Assembly: GCA_900095095.1 (NCBI GenBank)
Contig: FMBT01000164.1
Span: 1 to 27,429 of the forward strand
Direction of reading: 5' to 3'
Origin: Fragilariopsis cylindrus CCMP1102
Taxonomy: Eukaryota; Bacillariophyta; Bacillariophyceae; Bacillariales; Bacillariaceae
DNA length: 27,429 nt
This document shows positions 1-10,533 of the stretch, in pieces; position 1 is the first letter of the stretch, and every line of letters begins with the position of its first letter. The translations under genes and the position numbers were made by a program. Under the pieces are notes generated by a model. That model was not told the origin of the DNA and did no database searches. It saw only the letters and a program-made list of their open reading frames with translations.

Positions 1-1621
1 AAATAAAATCTGCAAAGAAATATAGTATAGATAAGGCGAAGTGAAATCTCGCTACTATATATTAATATATTGTAATTATTAACAATCAATCTAGTGTGAC
101 TGAGTCCTGGTACTCGTTGTGCTGTTTGCTTACGATTGAGAGATAGAAAACTTAAAAATTGCAATGGCTTCCAGAAGGCACAATAATACGCCCGTAGACT
201 TTGCTGTTGCTTTTTCAAAGCAGTGTTTTTTACAAAAAAAGCTGAACAATGATTGATGAGCGGGGAAATTCTGAAAGTTTCTTACTTTCTTCGTCAAACA
301 GCATAGCAGCGCACTGATTGGCGCGCAATCCATCCAATCAGAAACAATCATAATCTTTGACACGCAAAAGCATCGACTTTCACTCTTTCTTTTCACTCAA
401 CTCAAATCAAATCAATAACAATAATGCTGCCACTAGCGCACATTTTGTTTGAGCATTGGTGGCTTCACACAACAGTTTGGTCGAATGAGTCGATTCGCAG
501 TCATCCAGGTTATGAGTGTACAGTACGTGCATGATCAATCAAATACTTTACTACTGTACAACACTATATTACTGTAGTTTTTGATAATACTTACTTGGAC
601 CACTAATACATACAGTCTGATGATGATGGCCCAATATGATAATGCTTATAACTCAATCCCACTGCTTTTTCTCACAAATGTTTGAATCGAAGCACCTTCA
701 AGAGTGCATAATCAATCAATTGATCAATCAACTGTGTGGGATCAAATCGGTTCCTGCTGTTGTTCAAAAGAACAATAATGGGTTTACTGTCTAAACTATG
801 CAAAACAAAAGTGTATGTTCATTCATTCACGGTGTTTTTGTACAAGCAGTGATATCGTCATGCATGAAAGGAATTGGAATTCCGGCAAACTACAAATACT
901 AGAACATATTGTAGACCATAATATTATTGTGAGTGAGTGATGATAGTTTAAGAAAAGAAAAACAGCACCAGCATTGTCCCCATCATCAGAACAAGGTGAA
1001 AATGTAGTCCACCTAGAACAGAAAAAGCTGTGTGAATTTGAAAGTTTATCTTTTAATCTATAAAACATGGTAATCTTGACAGTATGAAAAAAATATGATA
1101 AGTCAACATGAAATGCGAAAATGCCTGTATTTTGCTAGTATGATTTTATGCGATGCCTGACACTACGAAGATAGAAGAACTACGAAGCAGAATTAATCAA
1201 TCAAAATCATCTACAAGTCTGTTCAAATACAGATGATAGATGATGACGGCATCAGTCTCACTTCACTTTGAAGACAACAATCAAGTGAAAATACAAGCCC
1301 AACGGACAACATTTATCTGCCTGCTAAGTTGATAAAGAGCGAAACGTTTAACTAATTCCCATCCCAATTCGAGAAATCACCTTCAACACGTAGTTTTGGA
1401 ATTATGAATAAATAGGAAATGTGATCCCGAAATGTCTAAAGTTATTTTTTCGCAGTCGCATGATATAGAAATATATGTATGTATAACTCCAAAAATTAAG
1501 CATTCATTTAAGTCGTTCGTTTGGTGAGAGAGAGCAACTCTTTGTTTTTGTGTTGTTTTTCTCTATACCCAGTTTCCTTTCGATTAGCCTATATTACAGA
1601 ATATATATATATATATATTAT
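1..1621. other. Intergenic, no gene seen
   Basis: No convincing coding sequence on either strand. The short ORFs here have no domain, no splice-consistent extension and no codon pattern like the real genes. The stretch is AT-rich and carries several TACAGTA/TACTGTA words (519-525, 552-558, 570-576) and repeated ATCAATCAA words, for example a palindromic cluster near 708-732. A short TA-rich run lies at about 1602-1620, just beyond the 3' end of the minus-strand gene that stops at 1622. Confidence 0.6.
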
Positions 1622-2137
1622 TTATTCGTCAGCAAGAGGAGGGGCAAGGAACAAGATCAAGACAGCAAGGGCACCGATTCCAAAAACAGGGAAGGCGAAT
1701 CCACCGAATCAGAAACATTGGCAGCGACCATTTGAGATGATGCTACTTGGGAGGAGAATTCTGCAATGGTATTTTCCATAAGGTTCAACTTAGGTGCTTC
1801 TCGTGCGACGAAAGCCGGTGATGCTGATAAAAAGAAAGATACGATGAAAGTAGAATAATAGAGGGATTAAAATCGGGAGACAATAGAAGATAAACAAGGA
1901 ATGTTAGAGGTATGATTCGAGTGTGTTTTTATAGTGAAATCATACTACTCTGACTGAACACAAGGCAAACCAGATGTGCTGTCGTTGTCGTACTGGGTCG
2001 TCGGAAAAACAAAAAACGATATTTCATTTGGCTCTTTCAGTCGAAGTTATCAACAACTTACCAACAGCATTGTTGACAGGCGCGAAGGCCGAAGCAGAGA
2101 TGAGGCACAAGGCAAAGACGAAAAGAGTTCGGAACAT
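1622..2137 (-). CDS. Small plastid-targeted single-helix membrane protein (two exons, one frame break)
   Basis: This gene is too short and broken to appear as one ORF. Exon 1 (2137-2062) encodes 25 residues beginning MFRTLFVFALCLISASAFAP, a signal peptide ending in a textbook ASA^FAP site for import into a diatom-type complex plastid. The donor is GTAAGT at 2061 and the acceptor ATCAG ends at 1824, giving a 238-base phase-1 intron. Exon 2 (1823-1622) first encodes a soluble segment (AREAPKLNLMENTIAEF), then a hydrophobic helix (FAFPVFGIGALAVLILFLAP) and ends PPLADE. The helix is in a frame one base off from the first part of exon 2; the break lies near TTCGGTGG, about 1683-1700. Adding one base gives an uninterrupted 92-residue protein. 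The size, plastid address and single C-terminal helix resemble small nuclear-encoded thylakoid or photosystem subunits, but I do not recognise which one. The gene structure is seen directly; the thylakoid role is inferred. Confidence 0.7.
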
Positions 2138-2554
2138 GGTAGCGACTAGTGTAGTATGAAGTTATAAATTGTAACGTTGTCGTTGAGAAGGACTAAATGG
2201 TTAGATGGCTTTGATTGATGTTGCCATCATCCTTCACAAGAGAGCATACTTGTACAACAAACAACAGCCAGACCAGACCGACTCTTTTACTAGTAAGAAA
2301 AAAGAAATCACACGTCATGCCGATCTTTGTGATTCAATTTCCGGGTTCTTAAAATCGGTCGTCGAACTTACGGTCGTTGGACAGACATGTACGTCAGAAA
2401 TAGCAGCAAACAAATTCGGTGAGCGAGCGCAACAATAGCTACTCGTGAATTACTTCAAGCGGCTGTGAATCAGGTCCTTTCTGGGGTTACTTGTACTAGT
2501 GTACAGTAGTATAATTACTAATGGTTGGGGAGAATCAAAACCCATCGCCTTGTG

Positions 2555-2588
<34 letters not shown>

Positions 2589-3133
2589 ATGTTGTGTGTA
2601 ATAAGCTATACTATCATATGACAGATGGAATTTCTAGCCTACCACTCTACAGTAGTCCAGTATTTCTAAACAATTGCTGTCCAAAGATTTTACATGAAGT
2701 GCCAGCAGATTTCATAGCTAGCATCAACATTCACAGCTGTATTAAATCCACCCCTCAATAGAACACCCAAATTGATCTTACTTGCATAGTAATAATAGTC
2801 CTGAAGCATTTTCATTATATCATGTGTTGTGATAGGACAACTAATAATGCAGTGTATTATATACAAATACTATAGAGCAGTGTTTAGTTAATTTGTCAGA
2901 TTTGACATAAGCTGATATACACATAAAATTTCAACAATGGATATACATAATATGTATATATATTAATATATCCTTTATTATATTGCTACTGTGGCTCTAA
3001 AATGATGAGACCAAGTATTTCCAATTACCTATACGTATGATTATTTAATTCTAATATTCATGCATGAGTTCCATTTCTACTAAGTGTTTTATGAGCATAT
3101 TTGTATATAGTATAGATAGTTTTTTTATGAAAG
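2138..3133. other. Intergenic between two minus-strand genes
   Basis: No supported gene. This should contain the promoter of the small plastid gene (right of 2137) and the 3' flank of eIF3d (left of 3134). It holds a GT microsatellite, two TACAGTA words (2502-2508 and 2648-2654) and AT-rich palindromic sequence near 2938-2972. Confidence 0.6.
2557..2586. repeat. (GT)15 microsatellite
   Basis: Fifteen uninterrupted GT dinucleotides in intergenic sequence. The ORF that crosses it reads as a Cys-Val run and is not a gene. Confidence 0.95.
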
Positions 3134-5226
3134 TTAAAACTGACTCCTCATTAAGATGTATTCATAAGATTGACTATTCTTCTTCTTCGAAAGTTCCTGT
3201 GGGACCTTGTACATGGTCAGAACAGCTTTGTTAGGTTCACGCATCAACACATACTTGCCTTCCTCCTGTTTGTGGAACATAGTAACAAACATCCGCACCA
3301 TGGCCCACGTTTGGTTTTCATTCAATGTGATTTGGTTAGCAAAGTCTTTTGGACGGTAGAACTGAGTGGCAAGAATAACATGTTCGTATGCGCTCTTCGG
3401 GTTGGATCGGGAACAGAAACCGATCTTCATTTGATCAGCACCAGCCAAAAGAGATTGAGCCGTCCATTTTGCCAATTTGAAGGAATTATTTTTTAATTCG
3501 TTCGCCAAAACGGAACCACGTTGGGAATCAATTCTGTCACGCCTATCATGGTATAGATTTAAAGATAGTTGCGATCAACAAGCAACACAGGCAAGAATTA
3601 ATCAATCAATGAGTGAGTACATCATGTATGTAATACATTTTAAATCAGACAAAATTATATTCACAATTGATGGTGTCCCATTAACTTATTTCTCTTAATA
3701 AAGCAAAGCAAAGCAAAAGATGTGAGTACTTACCAGGTTTGCGATTGAGTAGCGGGTGCACCATTCGTTGGTGGTGGTGGAATGTACTCGTTAAGCGCGA
3801 AGGCTGTCATATATTGAGATTTTTTCACTAGACCGTGCAATTCAGTACGACAAACGAGCGTGGTATTCGGATCAAGTTCAAATTTACGATAACGGTATGC
3901 AACCGAGGCTGGTTCCATCCCATCAGCATCGTCTTCGTCAAAAAATGGATTGGGTAGATCCATTTCTTTCCTACCAACCTTTCTCAAAATTTGTTGTGAA
4001 AAGTTTTGATTGATGGTAGTTGCCTCCAAACCCAGTCGTTCGGGAGTGTTAATATTATCTCCATCTTCTCCATCTTTTGGAGGTTGGGGAGCATTGTATG
4101 CAGTTTCCCATACCGATAAATAATCCAACTGACTATTATCACGCTTGTCCAAAAACAAGAGACCACCAGCGGTTTTTTGGATTACCAAATCCCATGGATA
4201 AACGGACCGGCTACAAGTCATCAAATGAGCTAGGATATTATCCGTAACGAAGATACTTTTCTTATCACCTTCTCCGGCACCACCAATTCCATCCACTGCC
4301 AACTTTTCCAAAACAGGGTCATCAGTGGTAGTTACGGGATAAAATTCCTTCGTTGCCATACGTTTCAATGGTGCAGGTTGTTTAGCCGAGACCTTATCGT
4401 ACGCGTCATTGTATTGATCGAGGAAGCCACACCACAACACGTCCTGAGGAACTGGGATTTCGGCTTCTGCATTCTTCCTGGCCTTCTTAGAAGTATCACT
4501 ATTAAGACTTGCAGACAAATTCTTAGTAACTTTAGCCAAATCTAATTCCTCTACCTTAATCCAATCAGGTTGGACAGCCACAGATGGTTGACGATCGATA
4601 CGATTGTTGTTATAACCTCTACCACCTCTACCTCTGCCACCACGGCCACCACGACCACCTCTACCACCACGACCTCCAACAGCAGCACCACGACCTCCTC
4701 GTCCACCAAATCCTTCTTGTTTCGAAAGGGTCGAGAATGCTGTACCGCCTTGTTGCTGTCTCCGGGCATTGACTTGTCGTAACCGAGCAGTATGTGCTCG
4801 TCGTTTCGCCGCGGGTGGTACAAATCGTTTTACGGTGGTTGCTTTACTTGTGTCAACCAATTGGAATGTTTCATCTTCAGAATCGTTACCATCGTTATTG
4901 TTGTTGTCGTTTCCTCCTCCTCTACCGTTGTTGTTATTGCGATCATTTTTATTGTTGTTATTATTATTATTATTATTGTTGTTGCGATCATTCTTGTCGT
5001 ATCGACCTTGGCGATTGAATCGACTACGATCACCACGACTTGCATTGGTAAAATCAGCTGCTCGTCCTAAACGGTCACTCCGACCAAAGGGTGAATACGG
5101 CAAAACAAGGAACTTCCCAGAACTTGGTGGTGCATTTGGATTACCTTCGTCAGCACTAGCACCCGGCGGACCCCACGAATCGGGATTGGCCGCCACAAAA
5201 GGAACGGAAAATAATGGTGATGACAT
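3134..5226 (-). CDS. EIF3D: Translation initiation factor eIF3 subunit d (eIF3d), two exons
   Basis: eIF3d is the cap-binding subunit of the eIF3 complex, acting in the cytosol on the 40S ribosome. Exon 1 (5226-3734) starts at the first Met ([20 protein letters not shown]) and contains the family signature [21 protein letters not shown] near residue 40. The intron is 3733-3543 (191 bases, GTAAGT...TAG, phase 2). Exon 2 (3542-3134) joins to give [11 protein letters not shown], matching the family motif W-R-x-x-L-D-S-Q-R-G, followed by [15 protein letters not shown]. The joined product is 633 residues with no frame error; human eIF3d is about 550. The extra length is a poly-Asn stretch (residues about 79-118, with a run of 11 Asn) and an RGG/GGR tract (about 173-205) in the N-terminal RNA-binding region. 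The C-terminal cap-binding domain looks complete. A divergent plus-strand gene starts 861 bases upstream. Confidence 0.96.
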
Positions 5227-6087
5227 TTGGTTATTGTTATTGTTGGTTGTTATTGCTATTAATTGCTCGACTTTTTAGTTTATGCAAGTGTTGGAATCAG
5301 TCTCTTATCTTCTTGTGCTTGGCTGCAATGAATTGTTGTTTGTAGGTGGTGCGGTGTACCGTGTTGCTCGTGTCTGATTTGTGTGGAGATAAATAAGTTG
5401 GGAAAAAAGCACGTAATTGAAAAATAGGTTATGAGTCTATTTTAATTCGTGAGTCAATTTGAGATTACAGTCACACGATTTGATTGGCTGTTGGTCACAC
5501 AACAACGAGTACAGTATCGATCTACAGTATTAAAAACTTTGAGCAATACAAACACAACAATACACAAGATACTCTAATATATTACTGGGAAGAATGGATG
5601 ATTCAACGAATGGAACGGGTATGTTACGAAATGATTTGATTTGCTATTTGCCATCACCACAACAAGCAACAAGTTCAATGTACAGTACATAAAGAATCGA
5701 GTCATTGATAGTAAACACATACAGTACAAGTAGTACCTATTAGATAATATAGATATAGCATGTTATGATCTATTTCGAAATGATCCTGTTTTGGATTTAT
5801 TTTTTGTCTCAGATCTTATATTTTAGGTTTTAGCGTGTTATTTACGCGCAAAAAAATCCTCACGATAGCGCGTGCGAATCATGCGGTGCACGGAGGAAGT
5901 ACAGCTGCTGCACAAGAACACAGTAGTACAATCATGACAAGAATCTTACTTTCTTACTTTCTCATTGTCTTCTACTTTAGTATCTTACTTTCTCATTTCT
6001 TCTGCTTTAATATTCAGTACATCGATCGGTAAAGTAGGTACATCGCCATAATAAATTCATCGTATCATCATCATCATCATCATCATC
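5227..6087. other. Divergent intergenic region
   Basis: Lies between the eIF3d start (minus) and the plastid-protein start (plus), so it should carry both promoters and 5' UTRs. Next to eIF3d it is rich in AAC/AAT. It has four TACAGTA words (5510-5516, 5523-5529, 5681-5687, 5720-5726). No clear TATA box or other named site could be assigned. The small plus-strand ORF at 5835-6032 has no support as a gene. Confidence 0.6.
6064..6087. repeat. (CAT)n microsatellite abutting the start codon
   Basis: About eight ATC/CAT triplets run directly into the ATG at 6088, so the 5' UTR of the plastid gene ends in a trinucleotide repeat. The last CAT overlaps CATG. Confidence 0.9.
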
Positions 6088-7082
6088 ATGAAATTCATTA
6101 CTATCATCTTTTTCCTTTCCGCGCTTTGTTGCTCTGTAGCAAATGCATTTTCGTCGTCGTCGTCGTCAACCCAAGTAGCAACATCGTTATTGCCTACCTT
6201 TGATAAAAAAACACAAAGGTGGTCACCTGCTGAAGGTAGTGAGGAAGAACCGTACGGTCTCGGTCGGACTCTTCTTGGTAATGGCCCTGTACCAGCTATT
6301 ACTCGTATAACGCAATCCGATGATTATATGCAGGCAGTGCTCAAATTCCAAGCTAATGAAAAATCTACAATTCGTTACGCTCAAGGGAATATGGATGCAT
6401 ATTTCGAAAATCCGAATGTAAGTTTTTGTGTGTTGTGTTGTGTGCTGTAATATCTGTCGAAAGAATCCCCATTACTGTAATTATTGCACGAATGCTAGAT
6501 TTTTGATGTCCCATTTATACTTACTGACTTGTATTTCCCGCACAATTGATACCGGTACATCGTATTGAACTCTATTTGAATCATTCTAGGATTGGGCCTA
6601 TCAAAGAACAAGCGAGGATCGAGGTGGATACAAAAAGAAGTATGGTGAACCTTTAGACAAGAAATCAGTTCTATTGACTGTTGTATGGGGTGTTGGAATT
6701 TCGGCGTTTATTGTAAATTTCGGCTACACTTTGGTAAGTCAAGTCGAGGGTTGCCCTTCGCCCAAACAAAAAGCTACTACAGCGATGATAACAATGAATG
6801 TGAAAATGAATTGTTGTTTGAAGTCTACTTATTATTTCAATAATGTTTCCAAATATTGGTCTACCGAAAAAAAAAGGGGGGGGGGGGGGGGTAAACTTAT
6901 TATTAAATGTGTGTGTGTGTGTATATATATATAATTATTTTATTTTATTGCATGGTAAATCTTACATGATTGCATTCTCTAATCTTTTTTTCCACTGATT
7001 ACCCAACATTATTTAGGTGACTGGCAGAGTTTGTGATGGTAATGCTGAAATGCATTTTGTAAAGTTTTCTTCAAGTAAATGA
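6088..7082 (+). CDS. Plastid-targeted single-helix membrane protein, function unknown (three exons)
   Basis: Exon 1 is 6088-6417, exon 2 6590-6733 and exon 3 7017-7082, all joined in phase 0 across GTAAGT...AG introns of 172 and 283 bases. The product is 179 residues. It begins MKFITIIFFLSALCCSVANA, a signal peptide with predicted cleavage ANA^FSSSSSS. Phe followed by a Ser-rich stretch is the transit-peptide pattern of diatom plastid proteins. The mature part has a polar domain (DDYMQAVLKFQANEKSTIRY, then NMDAYFENPNDWAYQRTSED) and one hydrophobic helix near residues 136-157 (LLTVVWGVGISAFIVNFGYTL). A short tail follows (VTGRVCDGNAEMHF...). The polar domain has the look of a conserved family in photosynthetic stramenopiles, and a thylakoid location is likely, but I cannot name it. 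The third exon is the least certain part; reading through the second intron would give a low-complexity tail instead. Confidence 0.8.
6867..6933. repeat. A9-G16 homopolymer junction plus GT/TA microsatellite inside intron 2
   Basis: Nine A (6867-6875) run into sixteen G (6876-6891). About 18 bases later come short (GT)n and (TA)n runs (about 6908-6933). All of it lies in the second intron of the 6088-7082 gene. A G16 run can form a quadruplex in the pre-mRNA and is prone to length errors. Confidence 0.9.
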
Positions 7083-7338
7083 TAATATATTATGCATTTT
7101 TTTCATCGGAATGTATTGTTCGAAAAAGAATAGACTACACGTGGAGTCCATGTGCCGTATGTAGTACTTAAATTTTCGTAAATACTGGTAGCTAACAGCT
7201 CACTTAATATTTGATTAAATTTAACTATTATTCTTATACTTCACTATTATATTAACTAATTTACTACTAAGATTTGCGAGCAATTAATTAAGTTCAAAAA
7301 ATATCTAAGATAAAATATATAGTGTATGTAGTGCATCA

Positions 7339-9165
7339 TCATTTTTTACGTCGTAAGTCTCGTAAGCCACTCTTACTTCGTGCTACATCATAGGTTGAAG
7401 ACTTTTGATTACGCAATAACTGAAACCATTTATCTGTCATTTCTTTGCTACCGCCCCAAATGTACCACATGCTGATAAAAGGAGAAGATTTTTTATGCGT
7501 ATCACTAACCTTCTTCTCACGGAAATTGGGTGGAGGTTGTATATGTATCGTTTCTTAGGAACCAAGTAGATGGGGCATTGGCCGTTGTTTACAGTCAGTC
7601 TTTGGAAGTAATCCTTCTTATGCACGAAGTTAGGCATCAGCAACATCCAGGGCTTGTTACAGCTCGAGACATGCTGCATCAACTTTCGACGTGTACTCCA
7701 CTGTATGGGGGGTTCGTGAGAAATACATCGTACTCTGGATAATGAGAGGGATCTTTCCATACTTCGTAACAGTCTTCCTTTTTGTTGTAGACCTCAGGGA
7801 AGCCTAAGGATTTCAAATGTAGCGCAACTCTTCCATCACAATAGTAGGGGTCGTAAATAGAAAGCTCTCTATTTGATTTCTTTCGAATCAATCGCTTGTA
7901 AGATTCCAACAGAGGACAAATATCTTCGTAGGCCACGAGAGGGGACTCGCAGTGATCATCTGAGTCTGTTTTAAAGGGAAAGGAACTAATGGAAGGATCA
8001 TCCTTACGTTGGCGTTTTCTATATTCGGGAGAGATGAGAAATCAATGAGGGGGAAAGAAAAACAATTGTTTATGTTAGTGGGCTATGTACCGTAGGATAT
8101 TGAGAAAGTTTCCGTCGTACAATATCTATTCAAACTTCACACCCAACCAATGGTTTGAATCCAGAAATTAGAAAGGTAACAAAGGAGGTTTTCACATTCG
8201 ATGTATAGGTGTACATCCATTTTGGTTGTATACCATACATATCCTGCAAAGACTCCCTAAGTTCCCTTACTATGGGTATCACTATTCTAGCATGATATTT
8301 GACCGGGTCGAAGACTATGGTAGAAAGTCTTAAGCCGGCTTCGATACATGCATTCCTTATTTTACGTTACATAATCCTGTCAACAAAATTTGGAAGAAAC
8401 TAACTTTAAAACGTACCTTCTTTTTTATGAATTCCACGTCTTGCTGTTGTTGTTGTTGGGAGTCGTAAGTGAGAGTTTCCTTCTTCAATTCTTCCTGTAA
8501 CAGTATAACACGACCATTATCGTCCAATTTTCCCACTTGTTTTCGTTCCCCATTAGGAAGAAGTTCTGTTGAAGAGTACACTTTGCCTGCCTTCCGATCG
8601 ATCAAGACGAAGACGTTGGTTGATATCATGGAACCCTCCAATTCATTTTCGGCATTGATACTATCCTCCTGCTCATTATATTCCTGGAGATTAACATCAT
8701 GTTCTTGTCCATGTTTTTTCTTCCTATGTGTCTTTTTCTTCTTCTTTCGTTTTTTCTTTGGAAATATTTCCCCCGTTTCAAATTCGGCAGACTCGTTCTG
8801 AAGGTGTGCAGCAGATATCGGTCCTGAAATACTTCCAGATGACTGGCCATCACTTTTTTTCTCTTTCTCGCTTCTTTCTTGCCATTCTTACTATTTTCGC
8901 CACCAGACGAATTCATCATACTATCTTTGATTTCCATCTGTTCTTTCACAAGAACTTGTGTACGATCATGATATGATGTAGAAATGCCTCTTCGCTTTCT
9001 TTCTTTAGGCTGTTCATTGCCGTTGCCTCCTACGCGTTTGTTGGAGTCAACACGAAGCTGTTCACCATCATTGTTAGAATCTTCTACTTCTTTCCTTTCA
9101 TTCGATGCGGTTTTGGTCTTCTTTTTCTCTTGTTTCTTGTTCGATGATGACTTCGTCTTAGACAT
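7339..9165 (-). CDS. Lys-rich nuclear-type protein with NPPY methyltransferase-like domain; three frame breaks
   Basis: Exon 1 (9165-8417) starts MSKTKSSSNKKQEKKK and has a very basic, disordered N-terminal half, with a Lys/Arg cluster (FPKKKRKKKKK) like a nuclear localisation signal. It then carries a small domain (FVLIDRKAGKVYSSTELLPN...). The donor is GTACGT at 8416. The in-frame acceptor is CGTAAG ending at 8003; a stronger-looking TATAG ending at 8019 would be out of frame. Exon 2 (8002-7339) carries the recognisable core: LSIYDPYYCDGRVALHLKSL, then YDVFLTNPPYSG, then RKLMQHVSSCNKPWMLLMPN and ISMWYIWGG. NPPY is the catalytic signature of N6-adenine-type and related methyltransferases; DPYYCDG sits where the SAM-binding motif would be. 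The frame slips by one missing base at A7 (8854-8860), just after NPPYSG (7687-7696) and at CC (7535-7536). With three bases added the product is about 471 residues with no other stop. The substrate is unknown. It could be a live gene with consensus errors or a young pseudogene. Confidence 0.72.
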
Positions 9166-9569
9166 GATAATAAAAGGAATATGGAAGTAACACGGTCGTG
9201 ATGTTGTTGTTCAACAGCATGATTGTATATTTCTCCGTTTATGCTGTTCGACCAAAAGGGTTTCTTGATCGGCTATTTCGCTGTTGTACTTTGAATAATG
9301 CAACAGCACATTTTTGGGAGCGGTGCCGCTTCTATATTGCGTTATGCCTTATTTGTGTGTACAACGTGACATCATCTTGAGATCTCGAATCTGTCCAGAA
9401 ATAATTTTTCTCTAGTTTTGAAGTTTGTGAATTTGCTTGGTTGTCGACGGTTCGTTCACTTTGTAAATTTTTATTTTATTTTGAAATGAATGGTGGTCAA
9501 TGATTCATTCAAATCCAGTCCCGTACAATAATGAATCGTTTGTTCAATAATAAAATAAAATATAGAGTG
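9166..9569. other. Intergenic upstream of the NPPY gene
   Basis: No gene supported. Should contain the promoter of the minus-strand NPPY gene. The plus-strand ORF at 9198-9380 has no features of a real protein. The end abuts the inverted-repeat element, with TAGAGTG at 9563-9569. Confidence 0.55.
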
Positions 9570-10165
9570 CTACGCGCGTGGAAAACTGGGAATCGTGGAA
9601 AACTGGGAATTATTTGTGGAAAACTAGAATTTATTTTTTTGAACTAGCAAATGCGCGCAGTTTACTGTTCCATTTTATTTAGTATACTGATCCATTTTAT
9701 CTCATTTTTCAAAATTTGTACCAGTGGCAATGGGCTAATAAATCAACAAATATAAGGTTTCTAAAAAAACTACAGGTATAGATAGATAGCTCTTAAAATT
9801 TTGAACCAGATGAAGTATTTAAAGTAAAATTTTCCCTGTCTACTAGGAAAACAATCTACCGGTGAGTAAGTAGTATTTTTGGCCAAAATTCCAGTGTTTT
9901 TCACTAGTTAAATCATGGTTAATTCAGATTGTACTAAATCCATATCAGTACCCTCCTGAAACAAAAATAAGTCAAATTAACTAACCATGTTCTTCCTTAT
10001 ATGTAATAGAATAGATTGTTACATTACTATTAACACTTTTGAGCATGTTGTCTTTGATTTATCAGACACTCCATACAGTAGTACTTTTCCTCATAAATTC
10101 ACATTTTATCGCGTATTTGCTAGAAAAAAATTAAACTGGGAATTCCCAGTTTTCCACGCGCGTAG
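9570..10165. mobile_element. MITE-like non-autonomous element with long terminal inverted repeats
   Basis: Two perfect 24-base inverted arms face each other: 9570-9593, starting CTACGCGCGTGG and ending AAAACTGGGAAT, and 10142-10165 on the other strand. The symmetry continues inwards imperfectly: a T-run then CTAGCAAATGCGCG (about 9643-9656) is mirrored by CGCGTATTTGCTAG (about 10109-10122). The left end has three direct copies of GTGGAAAACTGGGAAT (9578-9593, 9595-9610 and a degenerate 9616-9630); the right end adds the palindrome AAACTGGGAATTCCCAGTTT. TAGAGTG occurs at both outer edges (9563-9569 and 10163-10169, the latter overlapping the arm), so the target duplication is 4-7 bases depending on where the arm ends. 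The interior is AT-rich with no transposase. The superfamily cannot be assigned. Confidence 0.7.
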
Positions 10166-10463
10166 AGTGGGGGATTAAAGAAACCCTTTAATTTATTCGA
10201 TTTTGTTTCAGACGCATTGGGGACAAGAAGGAAATCATACCTACTAGTAGTACCTGTCGCCGCGCCGCACGCGACGTTATCAATTAGTTGCTCTTGTGTA
10301 GGCCTACCGTACAGTATGTAATCTCCGCATGCATTTCTGCCAGTTACAGTACTGTGTCTGTTATGGTTGTGAAGAGATTTTTGAGATTTTGTTCTATCTC
10401 CACAACAACGTGAAACGCCTCCCCACAGTATCACGGTATTCGATTGCTCGGCTGGTCCTAGAC

Positions 10464-10533
10464 CAAGAGAGAGACAATTTCGAGAAGAGAAAGAAAGAGA
10501 GAAAGAAAGAAACAAAGAGAGAAAGAGAGAGAG
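10464..10533. repeat. GA/GAAA purine-rich microsatellite
   Basis: About 70 bases of almost pure purine on the plus strand, built from AGAG and GAAA units with a few interruptions. Confidence 0.9.

Noticed and set aside
4769..5278. 169-residue plus-strand ORF with long Leu/Ser runs
   Set aside because: It is the antisense shadow of the poly-Asn stretch of eIF3d, whose identity is certain on the other strand.
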